Below the pieces are notes generated by a model that saw only the letters and a program-made list of their open reading frames with translations, had not been told where the DNA came from and made no database searches. Positions 24,466 through 34,762 of a DNA stretch of 64,000 nt are shown here, piece by piece (the stretch's first letter is position 1; each line of letters starts with the position of its first letter). A program made the translations under genes and the position numbers. The stretch lies in NCBI RefSeq assembly GCF_002797715.1, contig NZ_PGFF01000001.1, forward strand, positions 124,001 to 188,000, written 5' to 3'. This stretch comes from Diaminobutyricimonas aerilata. GTDB taxonomy: Bacteria; Actinomycetota; Actinomycetes; Actinomycetales; Microbacteriaceae.

Positions 24466-26954
24466 TGTTCCGGATCGCCCTCGCGGGGTTGCGACGTCGG
24501 GCGGGCGCCTTCGTCGCGGTGCTCGCGGCCGTGCTGGTCGGCGCGGCCCTGCTCGTGCTGTGCGGCGGGCTCTTCGAGACCGGCATCCGACTGGCCGCTC
24601 CTCCCGTGCGCACCGCCGGCGCACCGGTCGTCGTGATCGGTGACGCCGACTACACGATGCTCGACGAGGAGGGCCGCCCGACGACCGACCTGCGTCCGTA
24701 TCCGGAGCGTCATCGCATCACTCCCGACACGGTGCAGCGGATCGCACGACTCGACGAGGTCGAGGCCGTCGTGCCCATCATCGGGTGGGCCGGTTCCGTG
24801 ACACTGGATGGCCGCACCCACCCCGTGATCGGCCGCAACTGGTCCGCGGTGTCACTGGATCCCGGTGCCGGCGCCATCGACGGCTCGGCCCCGGGTGATG
24901 ACTCCGTCGCGGTTTCGGAAGAGCTCGCCCGGAACTGGGGCATCACGGTCGGGAGGCGGATCGAGCTCGTCGTCGAGGGTGTCCGCCGGACGGTCCGAGT
25001 GGCCGGCATCGTCGAGGGCGGGCATCCGACCGTCTTCTCGAGCGACGATGAGGCGGTGGCGTGGACCGGCGGCGACGGCCGCGTCGATGCGGTCGGGGTC
25101 GTCCCGGTGGACGCGGTGGGAGATGCGGCGAGCGCGATCGAGCGCGGCATCGAGGGGGTGTCCGCGCTCACCGGCGACGGTCGGGGTGCCGCCGAGGACT
25201 CGGCCGTCTCGCGTTCCCGCCTGCCGGCGATCGTCACGGGTGCCGTCTTCGGTGGGATCGTGCTCGTCGTGCTCGGCACGGTGGTCTCGGCGACCGTCGC
25301 GCTGTCGACGAGTCAACGTCGGCGTGAGCTCGCCTTGCTGCGGGCCGGCGGTGCGACCACGCGTCAACTGCGGGCCCTCGTCGTCGGCGAGACGTCTCTC
25401 GTGGCTCTGTTCGGCGCGTTGCCGGGATTGGCCCTCGGCATCCCGCTCTCCGAGGCGGTATTCGCGACCATGCAGTCCGGCGGTCTCGTCGCGAGCGGGA
25501 TCGAGATGCGCATCGGCGTGCTCCCGGTCGCGGTGGCCCTCGTCGTCTCTGTGCTGGTCGCGGCCGTGGCATCGCTGACCGCGGCCCGATCGGTGTCGCG
25601 GATGCGAGCGATCGAGGCACTCCGCGACCCCACCCTGGACGCGGCCGGCACGGGGGTCGCGCGCTGGATCCTCGGCATCCTGTTCGGACTGGGTGCAACG
25701 GCGCTGGGCGTGCTCACCGCCATCATGCCGCCGTCGCTCGTGTCCGCGACCGGCGGGCCGGCGGTGCTGGCAGCGGTGATCGCCGTTGCGCTGCTGGCGC
25801 CGGCCCTGCTCCGCGCGGGCCTGGCGCTCTCGAAGCCGCTGGCGCGCGGGGTGGCTGCGCGCCTGGGCACGCTGGCCGTCGTCAACGCGCGGGCTCGGAT
25901 CCCTCATTGGGCGACGGTGACGACGTCGGTCGCGCTCGTGGTCGGGCTGGGCGCGGGCAACCTCGTGAGTCAGTTCACGCAGGCGACCGCCGCTGCGGAT
26001 GCCGCCGCCGCATCGCTCCGAGCAGACGCCGTGCTCTCCGTCCCCACCGGGGTGGAGGCGGCTGCGGTCGATCGGGTGCGCTCCCTCGACGGTGTCACGG
26101 CGGCCTCACGCTTGATGATCAGCGCCGGGTGGATCGAGCGACCGTTCGACCCCTCCCACCGTGACGCCCCCTGGTCTCTGCGAGGCGTCGACTCCGCGGG
26201 CGCGGACGTGGTGGGCATCCCGGTCGAAAGGGGCGACCTTGCGCGATTGGAAGGGGAGTCGGTCGCTGTGCCGTCCCGCACCGCACGTGAGCTCGGCGTC
26301 GGGATCGGTGACCAGCTCGGGTTGCGGATGGGTGATGGCGCGTTCGTGGAGGCGCGGATCGTCGCGCTCCTCGACGATCGGCCGGGGTATGAGAGTCTGT
26401 ACCTTCCCGCCGACCTGGTCGCGGCGCATACCGACGCGCGGGCGGCTCGGCACCTCCTCGTCATCGGGGACGCGCAGCATTCGGCGTTGCACGCGGCGGT
26501 CCCGAACGCGGTCGTCACCGATCGCTCGGGTGTTCGCGAGCTGTTCGCGACCGGGCTCGGTGTGCAGGCACTCATCGACTACCTGCTCGTGGCGATCGCC
26601 GTCGCCTATGCCGCGATCGCGGTCGCGAACACGGTCGCGGTGTCGGTGCTGAGCCGCAGGAGGGAGTTCGCCTTGCAACGACTCACGGGATCGACCGCGA
26701 GCCAACTGAATCGGATGCTCGCTGCGGAACTGACGGCCGTCGTCTCCGTCGGCGTCGTCGTCGGGACGGTGGCGGCTTCGGTCGCGATCGTGCCCACCGC
26801 CCTCGCGGTGACCGGCACACCGTTCCCGTCCGCGCCCGGCTGGATCTACCCGGGGCTGCTCGGTCTCGTGGCGCTCATCGTGCTGCCGGTCGCGGCCGCC
26901 GCCATCCGATGGGCGACGCGAGGCCGGCCCGTGGAGGTGATCGCGGAGGGGTGA
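24465..26954 (+). CDS. ABC transporter permease with two FtsX domains
   Basis: 829 residues; its ATG shares one base with the ATPase stop (TGATG). One N-terminal membrane helix, a large extracellular domain (about residues 45-255), an FtsX-like triple helix (260-390), a further helix pair, a second extracellular domain (500-690) and a final FtsX triple helix (700-829). This is the arrangement of MacB-like permeases in high-GC Gram-positives, which use force from outside the membrane to release peptides, lipids or antibiotics. Probably repressed by the TetR protein at 22623-23330. Confidence 0.92.
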   Translation: MFRIALAGLRRRAGAFVAVLAAVLVGAALLVLCGGLFETGIRLAAPPVRTAGAPVVVIGDADYTMLDEEGRPTTDLRPYPERHRITPDTVQRIARLDEVEAVVPIIGWAGSVTLDGRTHPVIGRNWSAVSLDPGAGAIDGSAPGDDSVAVSEELARNWGITVGRRIELVVEGVRRTVRVAGIVEGGHPTVFSSDDEAVAWTGGDGRVDAVGVVPVDAVGDAASAIERGIEGVSALTGDGRGAAEDSAVSRSRLPAIVTGAVFGGIVLVVLGTVVSATVALSTSQRRRELALLRAGGATTRQLRALVVGETSLVALFGALPGLALGIPLSEAVFATMQSGGLVASGIEMRIGVLPVAVALVVSVLVAAVASLTAARSVSRMRAIEALRDPTLDAAGTGVARWILGILFGLGATALGVLTAIMPPSLVSATGGPAVLAAVIAVALLAPALLRAGLALSKPLARGVAARLGTLAVVNARARIPHWATVTTSVALVVGLGAGNLVSQFTQATAAADAAAASLRADAVLSVPTGVEAAAVDRVRSLDGVTAASRLMISAGWIERPFDPSHRDAPWSLRGVDSAGADVVGIPVERGDLARLEGESVAVPSRTARELGVGIGDQLGLRMGDGAFVEARIVALLDDRPGYESLYLPADLVAAHTDARAARHLLVIGDAQHSALHAAVPNAVVTDRSGVRELFATGLGVQALIDYLLVAIAVAYAAIAVANTVAVSVLSRRREFALQRLTGSTASQLNRMLAAELTAVVSVGVVVGTVAASVAIVPTALAVTGTPFPSAPGWIYPGLLGLVALIVLPVAAAAIRWATRGRPVEVIAEG

Positions 26955-27212
26955 GCGTCTTGCGCGTTCATCCCGTTCGGGTCTCCGCGCCGTGACCGTG
27001 GGCCGGACCTCGCGTCGAAGCTCCGGTCCGGGCGGCCCGTCCGCGCGAGGGCGGGCTGGGTGGTTGCTTCTTCCGCGGCGGTTCTGCGCGCGCCGCCGGG
27101 CGAAAGCGAGGGTGATCACAGAAAAGAGTGGCGCTGAGGGGGTTTCGCCAATAGTCTGGCGCCGACCGAGGGGGACCGGTCGTTCGAAGGCGAATGTTAG
27201 GGGGGTCGCTCC

Positions 27213-30200
27213 ATGGGCGACGCATCTGTGATCCGATTTTCAGCTCCGTCACGCGCATGGCGCTCCTCGATGCGACGCGGCTCTCGAGGGTGGCTCGCCG
27301 CCGTCGTCACCGTGGTACTCGGCGCGACCGCGGCCTTGGCGGGCGCTGCGCCCGCGAACGCGGCGCCGGTGTACCAGATCGCCGGACGTTGGACCACGAC
27401 GCCCCCTGCTACCGTCGGCAAGGGTGCTGTGCTGACCGCGGAATGGCGCGTGAACGTCAACGACGACGCGCCCGCGCCTTCTAACGAGCCTGTCGACAAC
27501 GTCGACTTCACGGTGACGCTGCAGAGCGGCCTCTTCCGCACGCTGCCCGACGCATGTCTGACGACCGCGGGGCTCGACCCCGTCTCGAGCATCTCCGCCG
27601 ATGGGCGTACCCTGGTCTGCAATCTCGGCACCCAGCCGGAGGGGTCCGCGCACCTGGTTCAGACCGCAGTCGTGGCCGACGGACGCACCGGTGACCAGCT
27701 CGGCGCCACCGGCACTGTCGAGGGCGGCTCCGCCCAGTTGCCCAACGTCCGCATCCAGAACACGTTCGGCATGGACATGTACTGGGGCACCCCGACGCCC
27801 TCGCGGGTCCTCGTCGCGCCCAGCACGACAGAGTTCGACTTCGAGTGGACCCTCTATCTCGACCGCGGCAGCGATGACGGTCCGCAGACAGTGAGCTACA
27901 ACCTCTCGATCCCGGTCGAGAGCGGTCAGCCGCTTGCGATCGGCACGCTCCAAGGCGGATGCGCCCCCTATCGCAGCACCGCCGTCGCCGACGGGCACCC
28001 GTATACCGAGTGGCCGGCGCGGCCCGATCAGAGCGCGCCGTTCGTCGAACAGTGCGACCTCGTCAAGACCGGCCCCAACACCTTCCGCCTGACGCTCACC
28101 GGCATCGACTACTCGCAGGTCCTCGTGCCGACCCGTGATTCGGCCGGCAACGCGATCCCGCCCGCGCGGGTCGCGATCGCCACGGGCTCGATCTGGTTCC
28201 GGCTGAACGGCCACACCACGGTGACCCGGGCGGACCTCACCGCGAGCGCACCCGTGTACGTGTCGGTCACGGGGGCCAGGGACACCGACCTCGTGGGCAA
28301 CAACACGGCCGGCAAGCCGCTGCCGCTGGTGGGCGGGTGGAGCTCGCACTGGGACCGCTCCTTCACGCAGTCGGGCGGCGTGCCACTCGACAACACCTAC
28401 CGGGTCGCGCAGGGAACTGTGGTGGCGACGCGTCTCGCCGACGCCACGGGACAGAACCCCGAGAACCCCGGCACGATGGTGCGGCAGAACTGCACGGTGC
28501 TCGACACCCTCTACGTCACCTACGAGGACCACGACGTCTCCTGGTCGTTGCCGAGGCAGCCGGAGACGACGATGCCGGCGAACCGATACGTCGTCGAGTG
28601 GTACACCGGAAACGACCCACGGGTCACCCGCACCAGCGCGCTCTACGACCCGGACGCGTTCGACTGCGACATCGCGACGGGCTGGACCAGATCCGAGCCG
28701 GACACGCCCGCGGAGCGTGCGGCGGTCAAGGCGGTGCGGATCACCTTCACCAACGCCCAGGTGGAGGGCTACATGGTGCGGCACGAGGTCACCCAGCGGA
28801 TCCGCCCGGCCACGCCGATCGGAATGGACGTCTGGACGTGGCACAACCACTCCACGAACGGCAACTGGATCGACCCCACGGACGCGCGAAACGAGACCCC
28901 GGTTCCTGGAGCGCGGTATGACTACACGACGGCCTACCGCGATGTGCTGCACGTCATCACCGTGGAGCCGGACATCCGCAAAGCGGTGGATCGCGAGGTC
29001 GTGCGTCCCGGCATCCCGGCGACGTACACCCTCACCTACTCGGCCAACGGCACCGGTATCGTGCCTGCGACGGCAGACGACTTCGTCATCCGGGACGTGC
29101 TGCCCGTCGGAATGACCTACGTCACCGGTTCGGCGACACCCGCACCGACGATCGCGACGGATGCCCAGGGTCGCCAGGTCTTGCGCTGGGAGATCGACGG
29201 CGTGCCGACGAACGCCCCGCAGACGCTGCAGTATCAGGCGGTCGCGAACAACGCGGTGACCCCCGGGCAGACGCTGACGAACGTCGTCACCTCCTCGGTC
29301 GAGGGATACACCTCCGAGCCCGCGCAGGCGGAGGTGACCGTGTCCACGGCGGGCACGACGCTCATCGGCAAGACGACCGACCAGTGGTTCATCGCGAACC
29401 CCGACGGTTCGGGCGACGGCGACGGTTCGTGGACGGTGACCATCAGGTCGCAGGACCCGCTGCCACAGGCCTTCACCGACACGATCGACATCCTCCCGTA
29501 CAACGGTGACGGGCGCGGAACCGATTACGTGGGCACTTACCGGGTCACCTCCGTCGCGGCGCCGGGATCTACCGTGTACTACACGACGAAAGACCCCGCG
29601 ACGCTCAACGACGACCCGGGCAACACGGTGAACGGCACTGCGCCGGGATCGATCGCGGGCAACACCTCCGACTGGTCGACGACGCCGGTCGCCAACCCGA
29701 CGGCGATCCGCGTGATCGGCCCGTCGCTCGCCTCCGGTACGTCGCGCCAGTTCCGCGTCAACATCACGACCGACGGCGCCGACCCCGGCGATGTCTGGGT
29801 GAACCGCGCCCAAGCACGCACCGGGCACACCCAGCTGGTGATGCGCACCTCCGAGCCGCTCACGATGGGCACCTACTACTCCGTGTCGCTCAAGAAGTAC
29901 GTGCAGGATGCGCAGGGGGTCTGGCACGACGCCAACGACGCCGCCGACTTCCCGGCGTTCCGGCCGGGTGACACCGTGCCATACCGGGTCGTGGTGACCA
30001 ACACCGGTCAGGGCACGCTCAACGACCTGGTCATCACGGATGACCAGCAGCCTGAGCTCGGCGCCTTCGAAGTCGACACGCTCGAACCGGGGGAGGAGAA
30101 CGCGTTCACCCACGAGTACGAGATCACCCTGCCGGCAAACGCTCCCGACCAGCTCGTGAACACGGCGTGCGTGAACGTCACGGAGCAGCCCGCCGACGCC

Positions 30201-33200
30201 GAGGACCCCGTGCAGGAGAGCTGCGACCCGGCCGGCATCCGCATGGACGGCGACCCCGATCACGAGAAGTCGCTGATCTCCGCCACCCCGATCGGCGACG
30301 GTCAGTGGGAGGTCGTCTTCGGCCTCGACGTGGTCAACACGCTGACGGCGCCCACCTCGTACCGCCTCGAGGACACGCTGCACTTCACCGACCAGGCGAC
30401 GATCACCTCCGCGACCGTCACCGAGTCGCCCGCCGGCGTCACCCTAGCCACCCCGGCGTGGAACGGCGGCAGCAACGTGCTCATCGCCGCCGGCGTGCCG
30501 CTGCTCGGCACCGACGACGTGGGCTACACCGCGCACCACTACGAGGTGACGGTGATCGCCGACGTGCCCCTGCAGCTCGAGGGTGCGGGTGCCGCGACGG
30601 ACGACCCGACCCGCTGCCCGGCGGACGGTGACGACTCGGATCGCGCGTTCAACAACACCTCCGCCCTCACCGACGTGCAGGGCGAGGTCGAGGTCGACCA
30701 GAAGTGCGCCGAGATCCCGTCGATCGACATCGAGAAGTCGGTGGCCGAGGGTCCGACCCCGAACGGCGACGGCACGTGGACGGTGCTCTACGACGTCGTG
30801 GCCACGAACTCCGGCTCTTTCGAGGGCGCCTACGAGATGCGCGACCGGATGACGCCCACGGGCGACATCACCGTCGGCTCCCGTGAGGTCGTGACCACGC
30901 CGGCCGGCGTGACGGCATCGCCCACCTGGACCGGGCTCGGCCCGGTGGGTGCGCCCGAGAACGTGATCGCGACGGGCGTGATACTCCCGGCCGGTGGCAC
31001 GCACACCTACCAGATCGAGGTCGTCATCGGTGTCGACTCCGCGGACGGGGCGCCCGTGGTGACCTCGTGTGACGACCCGGGCACCGGCGGCCTGGCCAAC
31101 TCGGCGGAGATCGAGCACAACGACCTCACCGATTCGGACGACGCGTGCATCACGATCGCGTTCATCACGGTGGAGAAGACGATCAGCGAGGGACCCACGC
31201 CGAACGGCGACGGCACCTTCTCGATCACCTACGACATCGTCGCCGAGAACATCGGTGCGGATGCCGGTGAGTACTTCGTCACCGACCGCCTGCAGTACGG
31301 CGAGGGCATCGACATCGTCTCCGCGGAGGTGACCGAGACGCCCGACGGCGTCGTCGCGAACGCTGACTGGACGGGAACCGGACCCCAGCAGGACTCCCCG
31401 GAGAACCTCATCGCCGATGGGATCGGGCTCGCGGCGGGCGGCACCCACACCTACCAGGTGGAGGTCTCCGTCGAGATGGACGAGGAGACCATCGATCCCG
31501 CCGCGCTCGAGTGCCCCGCGCCCGGTGAGGCGGGGGCTCTCGCGAACTCGACGAGCCTGAACCACAACGGCATCGTCGCGATCGACGACGTCTGCGCCTC
31601 CCTCCCGCTGATCGGCGTCGACAAGACGATCTCCGCCGGTCCGACCGGCAACGGTGACGGCACCTGGACGATCACGTACGACCTCGTGGCGACCAACGCG
31701 GGCGAGGCGGCAGGCGACTACGACGTGGTCGACCGTCTGCAGTACGGCGACGGCATCGTGATCGAGTCCGCGGACGTGATCACCCTGCCGGGCGGCGTCG
31801 CCGACCCCGCCACGTGGACGGGTCAGGGGGCGGAAGGTGCGGACGAGAACGTCGTGGCCACCGACATCCCGCTCGCGCCCGCCGCCTCGCACACCTACCA
31901 GGTGCAGACCGTCGTCTCCCTCGACCGTGACGTCGCCACCCCGACGAGCCTCGCCTGCCCGGCGCCGGGCGACAGCGGCGGCCTCGCCAACTCGGTGGAG
32001 CTGACGCACAACGGCGAGACCTTCGACGACGACGTGTGCGCTCCGCTGCCCTTCATCGAGATCGACAAGTCGCTCTCCGGCGCGGTGGTGCCGGTCGACG
32101 GCGAGGACGGCGTGTACGACGTGACCTACGAGGTCACGGTCACCAACAGCGGTCCCGGAGCCGGCGAGTACGACCTCGTCGACGAGCTCGCGCCGGGCGA
32201 GGGCGTCGAGATCGTGGGCATCCAGAACGTCACGACGGATGCCGCCGACCCGGTGCCGATGAACCCGGGCTTCGACGGTGTCGACGACACGCTCATCGTG
32301 GACGACCAGCCGATCGCCGCGGCGCCGACCGCTCCGGTCGTGCACACGTACCTCGTGACGGTGCGGTACTCCGCCGACCTGAGTGAGGTGGAACTGCCGG
32401 TCGGCGACGCGTGCACCACTCCGGAGGGCACAGTGGCCGGCGGGCTCGACAACGTCGCCACGGTCGACTGGAACGGCATCGAGGACTCGGATGACGAGTG
32501 CGTGCGCCCGGGCAAGCCGAGTCTCGACAAGCAGCTCGTCTCGGCCACGCCGATCGGCAACGGGCAGTGGAACGTCATCTACGACCTGATCGTCGGCAAC
32601 GTCGGCCAGGAGCAGACGACCTACAAGCTGGACGACGAGTTCCTCTTCGCCGAGGCGGTGACCGTTGCCGACGTGACCGTCACCGGTCCCGAGGGCGTGA
32701 CGATCAGCGACACGTTCGACGGGGCCGACGACCAGCGCATCGCGACCGACATCGCGATCGCCGGTCTCGACGACGACGGATACGCGCCGCACGTCTACCG
32801 CGTCACCGTCACGGCGAACGTGCCGCTGCAGTTCGACGAGCCGGCCGGAGACGGAACCGGGTCGCCCGACTGCACCGTGCCGTCCGGCTCGAACGGCCTC
32901 CGGCAGGGGCTGAACAACGCGGCGACGCTGACCGACGAGACCGGCGGCGAGATCACCGACACGGACTGCGCGCCGCTGCCGGAGTTCGACATCGAGAAGT
33001 CGGTCGTCGGGTCCCCGGTCAAGCAATCGGGCGGTGCCTACACGGTCTCGTACGAGATCACCGTCACGAACCTGGGTGACGTCGCGGGCGAGTACACCGT
33101 CACCGACCGGCTGCGTTTCGGCGCGGGCATCGCGGTTCGCAGCGAGGACGTGACGGCGACCCCGGCCGGGGTCACCGCAGCAGCCGGATGGACGGGTCGC

Positions 33201-33554
33201 GGGTCGGTGGGTTCGACCGAGAACGTGATCGCGGCCGGGGTGGCGCTCGCCGCGGGTGCGGAGCACGTGTACACCGTGCAGGTCGTCGCCGCTGTGACTG
33301 CCGCGGCGGCCGATGCGACCACGTATCAGTGCCCCGCTCCGGGCTCCGATCAGCCGGGCGGCTTCGCCAACACGGCGGGTCTCGCGCACAACGATCTGAC
33401 CGCGGCGGCCGAGGCCTGCGCGACGCCCGAGCGACCGGGTATCGCGACCACGGGCGGAACTCTGCCGAGCGGCCTCCTCCTGGTGGCTCTGCTGGCCCTG
33501 TTCGGCGGCATGGGCGTGCTCGTCGTCCGCCGGATGAGGAAGGACGCCGCCTGA
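27213..33554 (+). CDS. Giant repetitive cell-wall-anchored surface protein (DUF11-like repeats)
   Basis: 2113 residues. The signal peptide (about residues 15-50) is cleaved near ANA-APV. The first ~850 residues hold a non-repetitive region and isopeptide/DUF11-like beta domains (EPDIRKAVDREVV..., VSLKKYVQDAQG...). From about residue 1017 to 2070 seven units of ~150 residues follow, starting at about 1017, 1171, 1318, 1467, 1615, 1768 and 1925, each opening D/EK-S/T-hydrophobic-S and each ending in a C-P/D...C pair plus a short spacer. The C-terminus has IATTGGT, a hydrophobic helix and RRMRKDA, a LAXTG-like class E sortase signal. An AGGGGGG ribosome site precedes the ATG. Likely adhesin or stalk. 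No sortase gene in the window. Confidence 0.88.
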   Translation: MGDASVIRFSAPSRAWRSSMRRGSRGWLAAVVTVVLGATAALAGAAPANAAPVYQIAGRWTTTPPATVGKGAVLTAEWRVNVNDDAPAPSNEPVDNVDFTVTLQSGLFRTLPDACLTTAGLDPVSSISADGRTLVCNLGTQPEGSAHLVQTAVVADGRTGDQLGATGTVEGGSAQLPNVRIQNTFGMDMYWGTPTPSRVLVAPSTTEFDFEWTLYLDRGSDDGPQTVSYNLSIPVESGQPLAIGTLQGGCAPYRSTAVADGHPYTEWPARPDQSAPFVEQCDLVKTGPNTFRLTLTGIDYSQVLVPTRDSAGNAIPPARVAIATGSIWFRLNGHTTVTRADLTASAPVYVSVTGARDTDLVGNNTAGKPLPLVGGWSSHWDRSFTQSGGVPLDNTYRVAQGTVVATRLADATGQNPENPGTMVRQNCTVLDTLYVTYEDHDVSWSLPRQPETTMPANRYVVEWYTGNDPRVTRTSALYDPDAFDCDIATGWTRSEPDTPAERAAVKAVRITFTNAQVEGYMVRHEVTQRIRPATPIGMDVWTWHNHSTNGNWIDPTDARNETPVPGARYDYTTAYRDVLHVITVEPDIRKAVDREVVRPGIPATYTLTYSANGTGIVPATADDFVIRDVLPVGMTYVTGSATPAPTIATDAQGRQVLRWEIDGVPTNAPQTLQYQAVANNAVTPGQTLTNVVTSSVEGYTSEPAQAEVTVSTAGTTLIGKTTDQWFIANPDGSGDGDGSWTVTIRSQDPLPQAFTDTIDILPYNGDGRGTDYVGTYRVTSVAAPGSTVYYTTKDPATLNDDPGNTVNGTAPGSIAGNTSDWSTTPVANPTAIRVIGPSLASGTSRQFRVNITTDGADPGDVWVNRAQARTGHTQLVMRTSEPLTMGTYYSVSLKKYVQDAQGVWHDANDAADFPAFRPGDTVPYRVVVTNTGQGTLNDLVITDDQQPELGAFEVDTLEPGEENAFTHEYEITLPANAPDQLVNTACVNVTEQPADAEDPVQESCDPAGIRMDGDPDHEKSLISATPIGDGQWEVVFGLDVVNTLTAPTSYRLEDTLHFTDQATITSATVTESPAGVTLATPAWNGGSNVLIAAGVPLLGTDDVGYTAHHYEVTVIADVPLQLEGAGAATDDPTRCPADGDDSDRAFNNTSALTDVQGEVEVDQKCAEIPSIDIEKSVAEGPTPNGDGTWTVLYDVVATNSGSFEGAYEMRDRMTPTGDITVGSREVVTTPAGVTASPTWTGLGPVGAPENVIATGVILPAGGTHTYQIEVVIGVDSADGAPVVTSCDDPGTGGLANSAEIEHNDLTDSDDACITIAFITVEKTISEGPTPNGDGTFSITYDIVAENIGADAGEYFVTDRLQYGEGIDIVSAEVTETPDGVVANADWTGTGPQQDSPENLIADGIGLAAGGTHTYQVEVSVEMDEETIDPAALECPAPGEAGALANSTSLNHNGIVAIDDVCASLPLIGVDKTISAGPTGNGDGTWTITYDLVATNAGEAAGDYDVVDRLQYGDGIVIESADVITLPGGVADPATWTGQGAEGADENVVATDIPLAPAASHTYQVQTVVSLDRDVATPTSLACPAPGDSGGLANSVELTHNGETFDDDVCAPLPFIEIDKSLSGAVVPVDGEDGVYDVTYEVTVTNSGPGAGEYDLVDELAPGEGVEIVGIQNVTTDAADPVPMNPGFDGVDDTLIVDDQPIAAAPTAPVVHTYLVTVRYSADLSEVELPVGDACTTPEGTVAGGLDNVATVDWNGIEDSDDECVRPGKPSLDKQLVSATPIGNGQWNVIYDLIVGNVGQEQTTYKLDDEFLFAEAVTVADVTVTGPEGVTISDTFDGADDQRIATDIAIAGLDDDGYAPHVYRVTVTANVPLQFDEPAGDGTGSPDCTVPSGSNGLRQGLNNAATLTDETGGEITDTDCAPLPEFDIEKSVVGSPVKQSGGAYTVSYEITVTNLGDVAGEYTVTDRLRFGAGIAVRSEDVTATPAGVTAAAGWTGRGSVGSTENVIAAGVALAAGAEHVYTVQVVAAVTAAAADATTYQCPAPGSDQPGGFANTAGLAHNDLTAAAEACATPERPGIATTGGTLPSGLLLVALLALFGGMGVLVVRRMRKDAA

Positions 33555-33600
33555 GCTGAGACCCCCGGCCGCCCGGACCCCAAGCTCGCGGCCGAGGCAC

Positions 33601-33663
33601 GAAGCCGATCCGTTCGCGTCAATCGGCTTCACCGACGCCCCCGTTCCCCTACGGGGGCGTCGG
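33601..33663 (+). terminator. Tandem hairpin terminator after the surface-protein gene
   Basis: Two hairpins in a row. GAAGCCGAT (33601-33609) pairs with ATCGGCTTC (33622-33630). Then the 13-bp CCGACGCCCCCGT (33632-33644) pairs perfectly with ACGGGGGCGTCGG (33651-33663) over a 6-nt loop. It lies 47 bp after the stop codon and separates the surface protein from the convergent LacI gene. Confidence 0.85.
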
Positions 33664-33688
33664 TCGCGTCTGCGCCGATGACCCGAGC

Positions 33689-34738
33689 TCAGGCTCCGTC
33701 AGGTCGAGGAGGTGCCGTCGACCCTCGCTCGACGAGCGCGGAGGGCAGTACGCGGAGGTCGACCCTCTCGCCCTTCTCGATATGGTGGCGGATCATGTCG
33801 AACGAGACGGTGCCGAGTTCGTCGAAGTCCATCCGCATCGTCGTGAGCGGCGGGGAGGTGTAGGCCGACTCGGGCATGTCGTCGACGCCGATGATCGAGT
33901 AGTCGCTCGGCGCTTCGAAGCCGCGCGACCGCATGGCACCCATGAAGCCGAAGGCGATCGCGTCGCTGGCCGCGAAAGCGGCGGTGAACGAGGTCGGATC
34001 GACGTGCGAGCCCGCCCGGTGGCCGGTCTCTGCGCCCCAGCTGGTTCCGGGGATGGCCGGGAGCGGCACGAGGCCGGCCTCCTCGAGGGCGTCGGTGTAG
34101 CCGCGGGCCCGCTCGATGGTCTCGTTGCGGTTCGCCGGACCCGCCACGTGCAGGATCCGTTCGTGCCCCAGCTCGATGAGGTGGCGGGTGGCGATGAGCC
34201 CGGCTTGATAGGAGTCGAGCGCGACGGTGTCGGCGCTCGGTCGTGGGCGCCCCGAGAGCGTCACGACCGGCAGTCGATCCGAGATGCCCTCGAACAATTC
34301 GTCAGCGTCCCGGTACTGCGTGGCGAGGATGATGCCGTCCACCTGGAGGGACTGGAGGTTGTCGAGCACCCGGCGGGCCTCATCGAGGGCGCCCGGCTCA
34401 TCGATGTCGGAATCGATGTGGCTGATGACGATGGAGTAGTCGGTGGCGCGGGCGGCGGCCGTCAGCCCCGAGTAGAGGGCCGTGACGCCGTAGTTCATCG
34501 TGCCCATCGTCATCACCCCGATGGTGTGCGTCCGGTTGGAGCGGAAGGCGCGGGCGACGTGGTTCGGCCGGTAGCCCAGCTCGGCGACCGCCGCCTCGAT
34601 GCGCTCGCGCGTCGCAGCGCTGACATAGCCGGATCCGCTGAAGAACCGCGAGACCGTCTGCGCCGACACGTCGGCGAGGCGCCCGACGTCGGCCATGCTC
34701 GGCCTCGTCCGCTCGTGGCGTGGCCGCGTGGTGGTCAT
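33689..34738 (-). CDS. LacI family transcriptional regulator of the apiose-type locus
   Basis: 349 residues from the ATG at 34738. The LacI DNA-binding head is PSMADVGRLADVSAQTVSRFFSGSGYVSAATRERIEAAVAELGYRPNHVARAFRS (about residues 13-67); the rest is a periplasmic-binding-protein-like sugar sensor (HTIGVMTMG..., GIILATQY, VVTLSGRPRP, SIIGVDDMPES). TAGGGT lies exactly 6 bp before the ATG. It is divergent from the sugar ABC operon, and two copies of a LacI-type operator lie between them over the operon's promoter. Confidence 0.93.
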   Translation of the reverse strand: MTTTRPRHERTRPSMADVGRLADVSAQTVSRFFSGSGYVSAATRERIEAAVAELGYRPNHVARAFRSNRTHTIGVMTMGTMNYGVTALYSGLTAAARATDYSIVISHIDSDIDEPGALDEARRVLDNLQSLQVDGIILATQYRDADELFEGISDRLPVVTLSGRPRPSADTVALDSYQAGLIATRHLIELGHERILHVAGPANRNETIERARGYTDALEEAGLVPLPAIPGTSWGAETGHRAGSHVDPTSFTAAFAASDAIAFGFMGAMRSRGFEAPSDYSIIGVDDMPESAYTSPPLTTMRMDFDELGTVSFDMIRHHIEKGERVDLRVLPSALVERGSTAPPRPDGA

Positions 34739-34762
34739 GCCCCCACCCTACTTTCCGCGCAT

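Noticed and set aside
27249-33632. Two very long minus-strand frames (over 1000 residues each) antisense to the surface-protein gene
   Set aside because: They mirror the plus-strand repeats, are Arg/Val/His-rich with no domain, and lack start signals; they are codon shadows of a high-GC repetitive gene.
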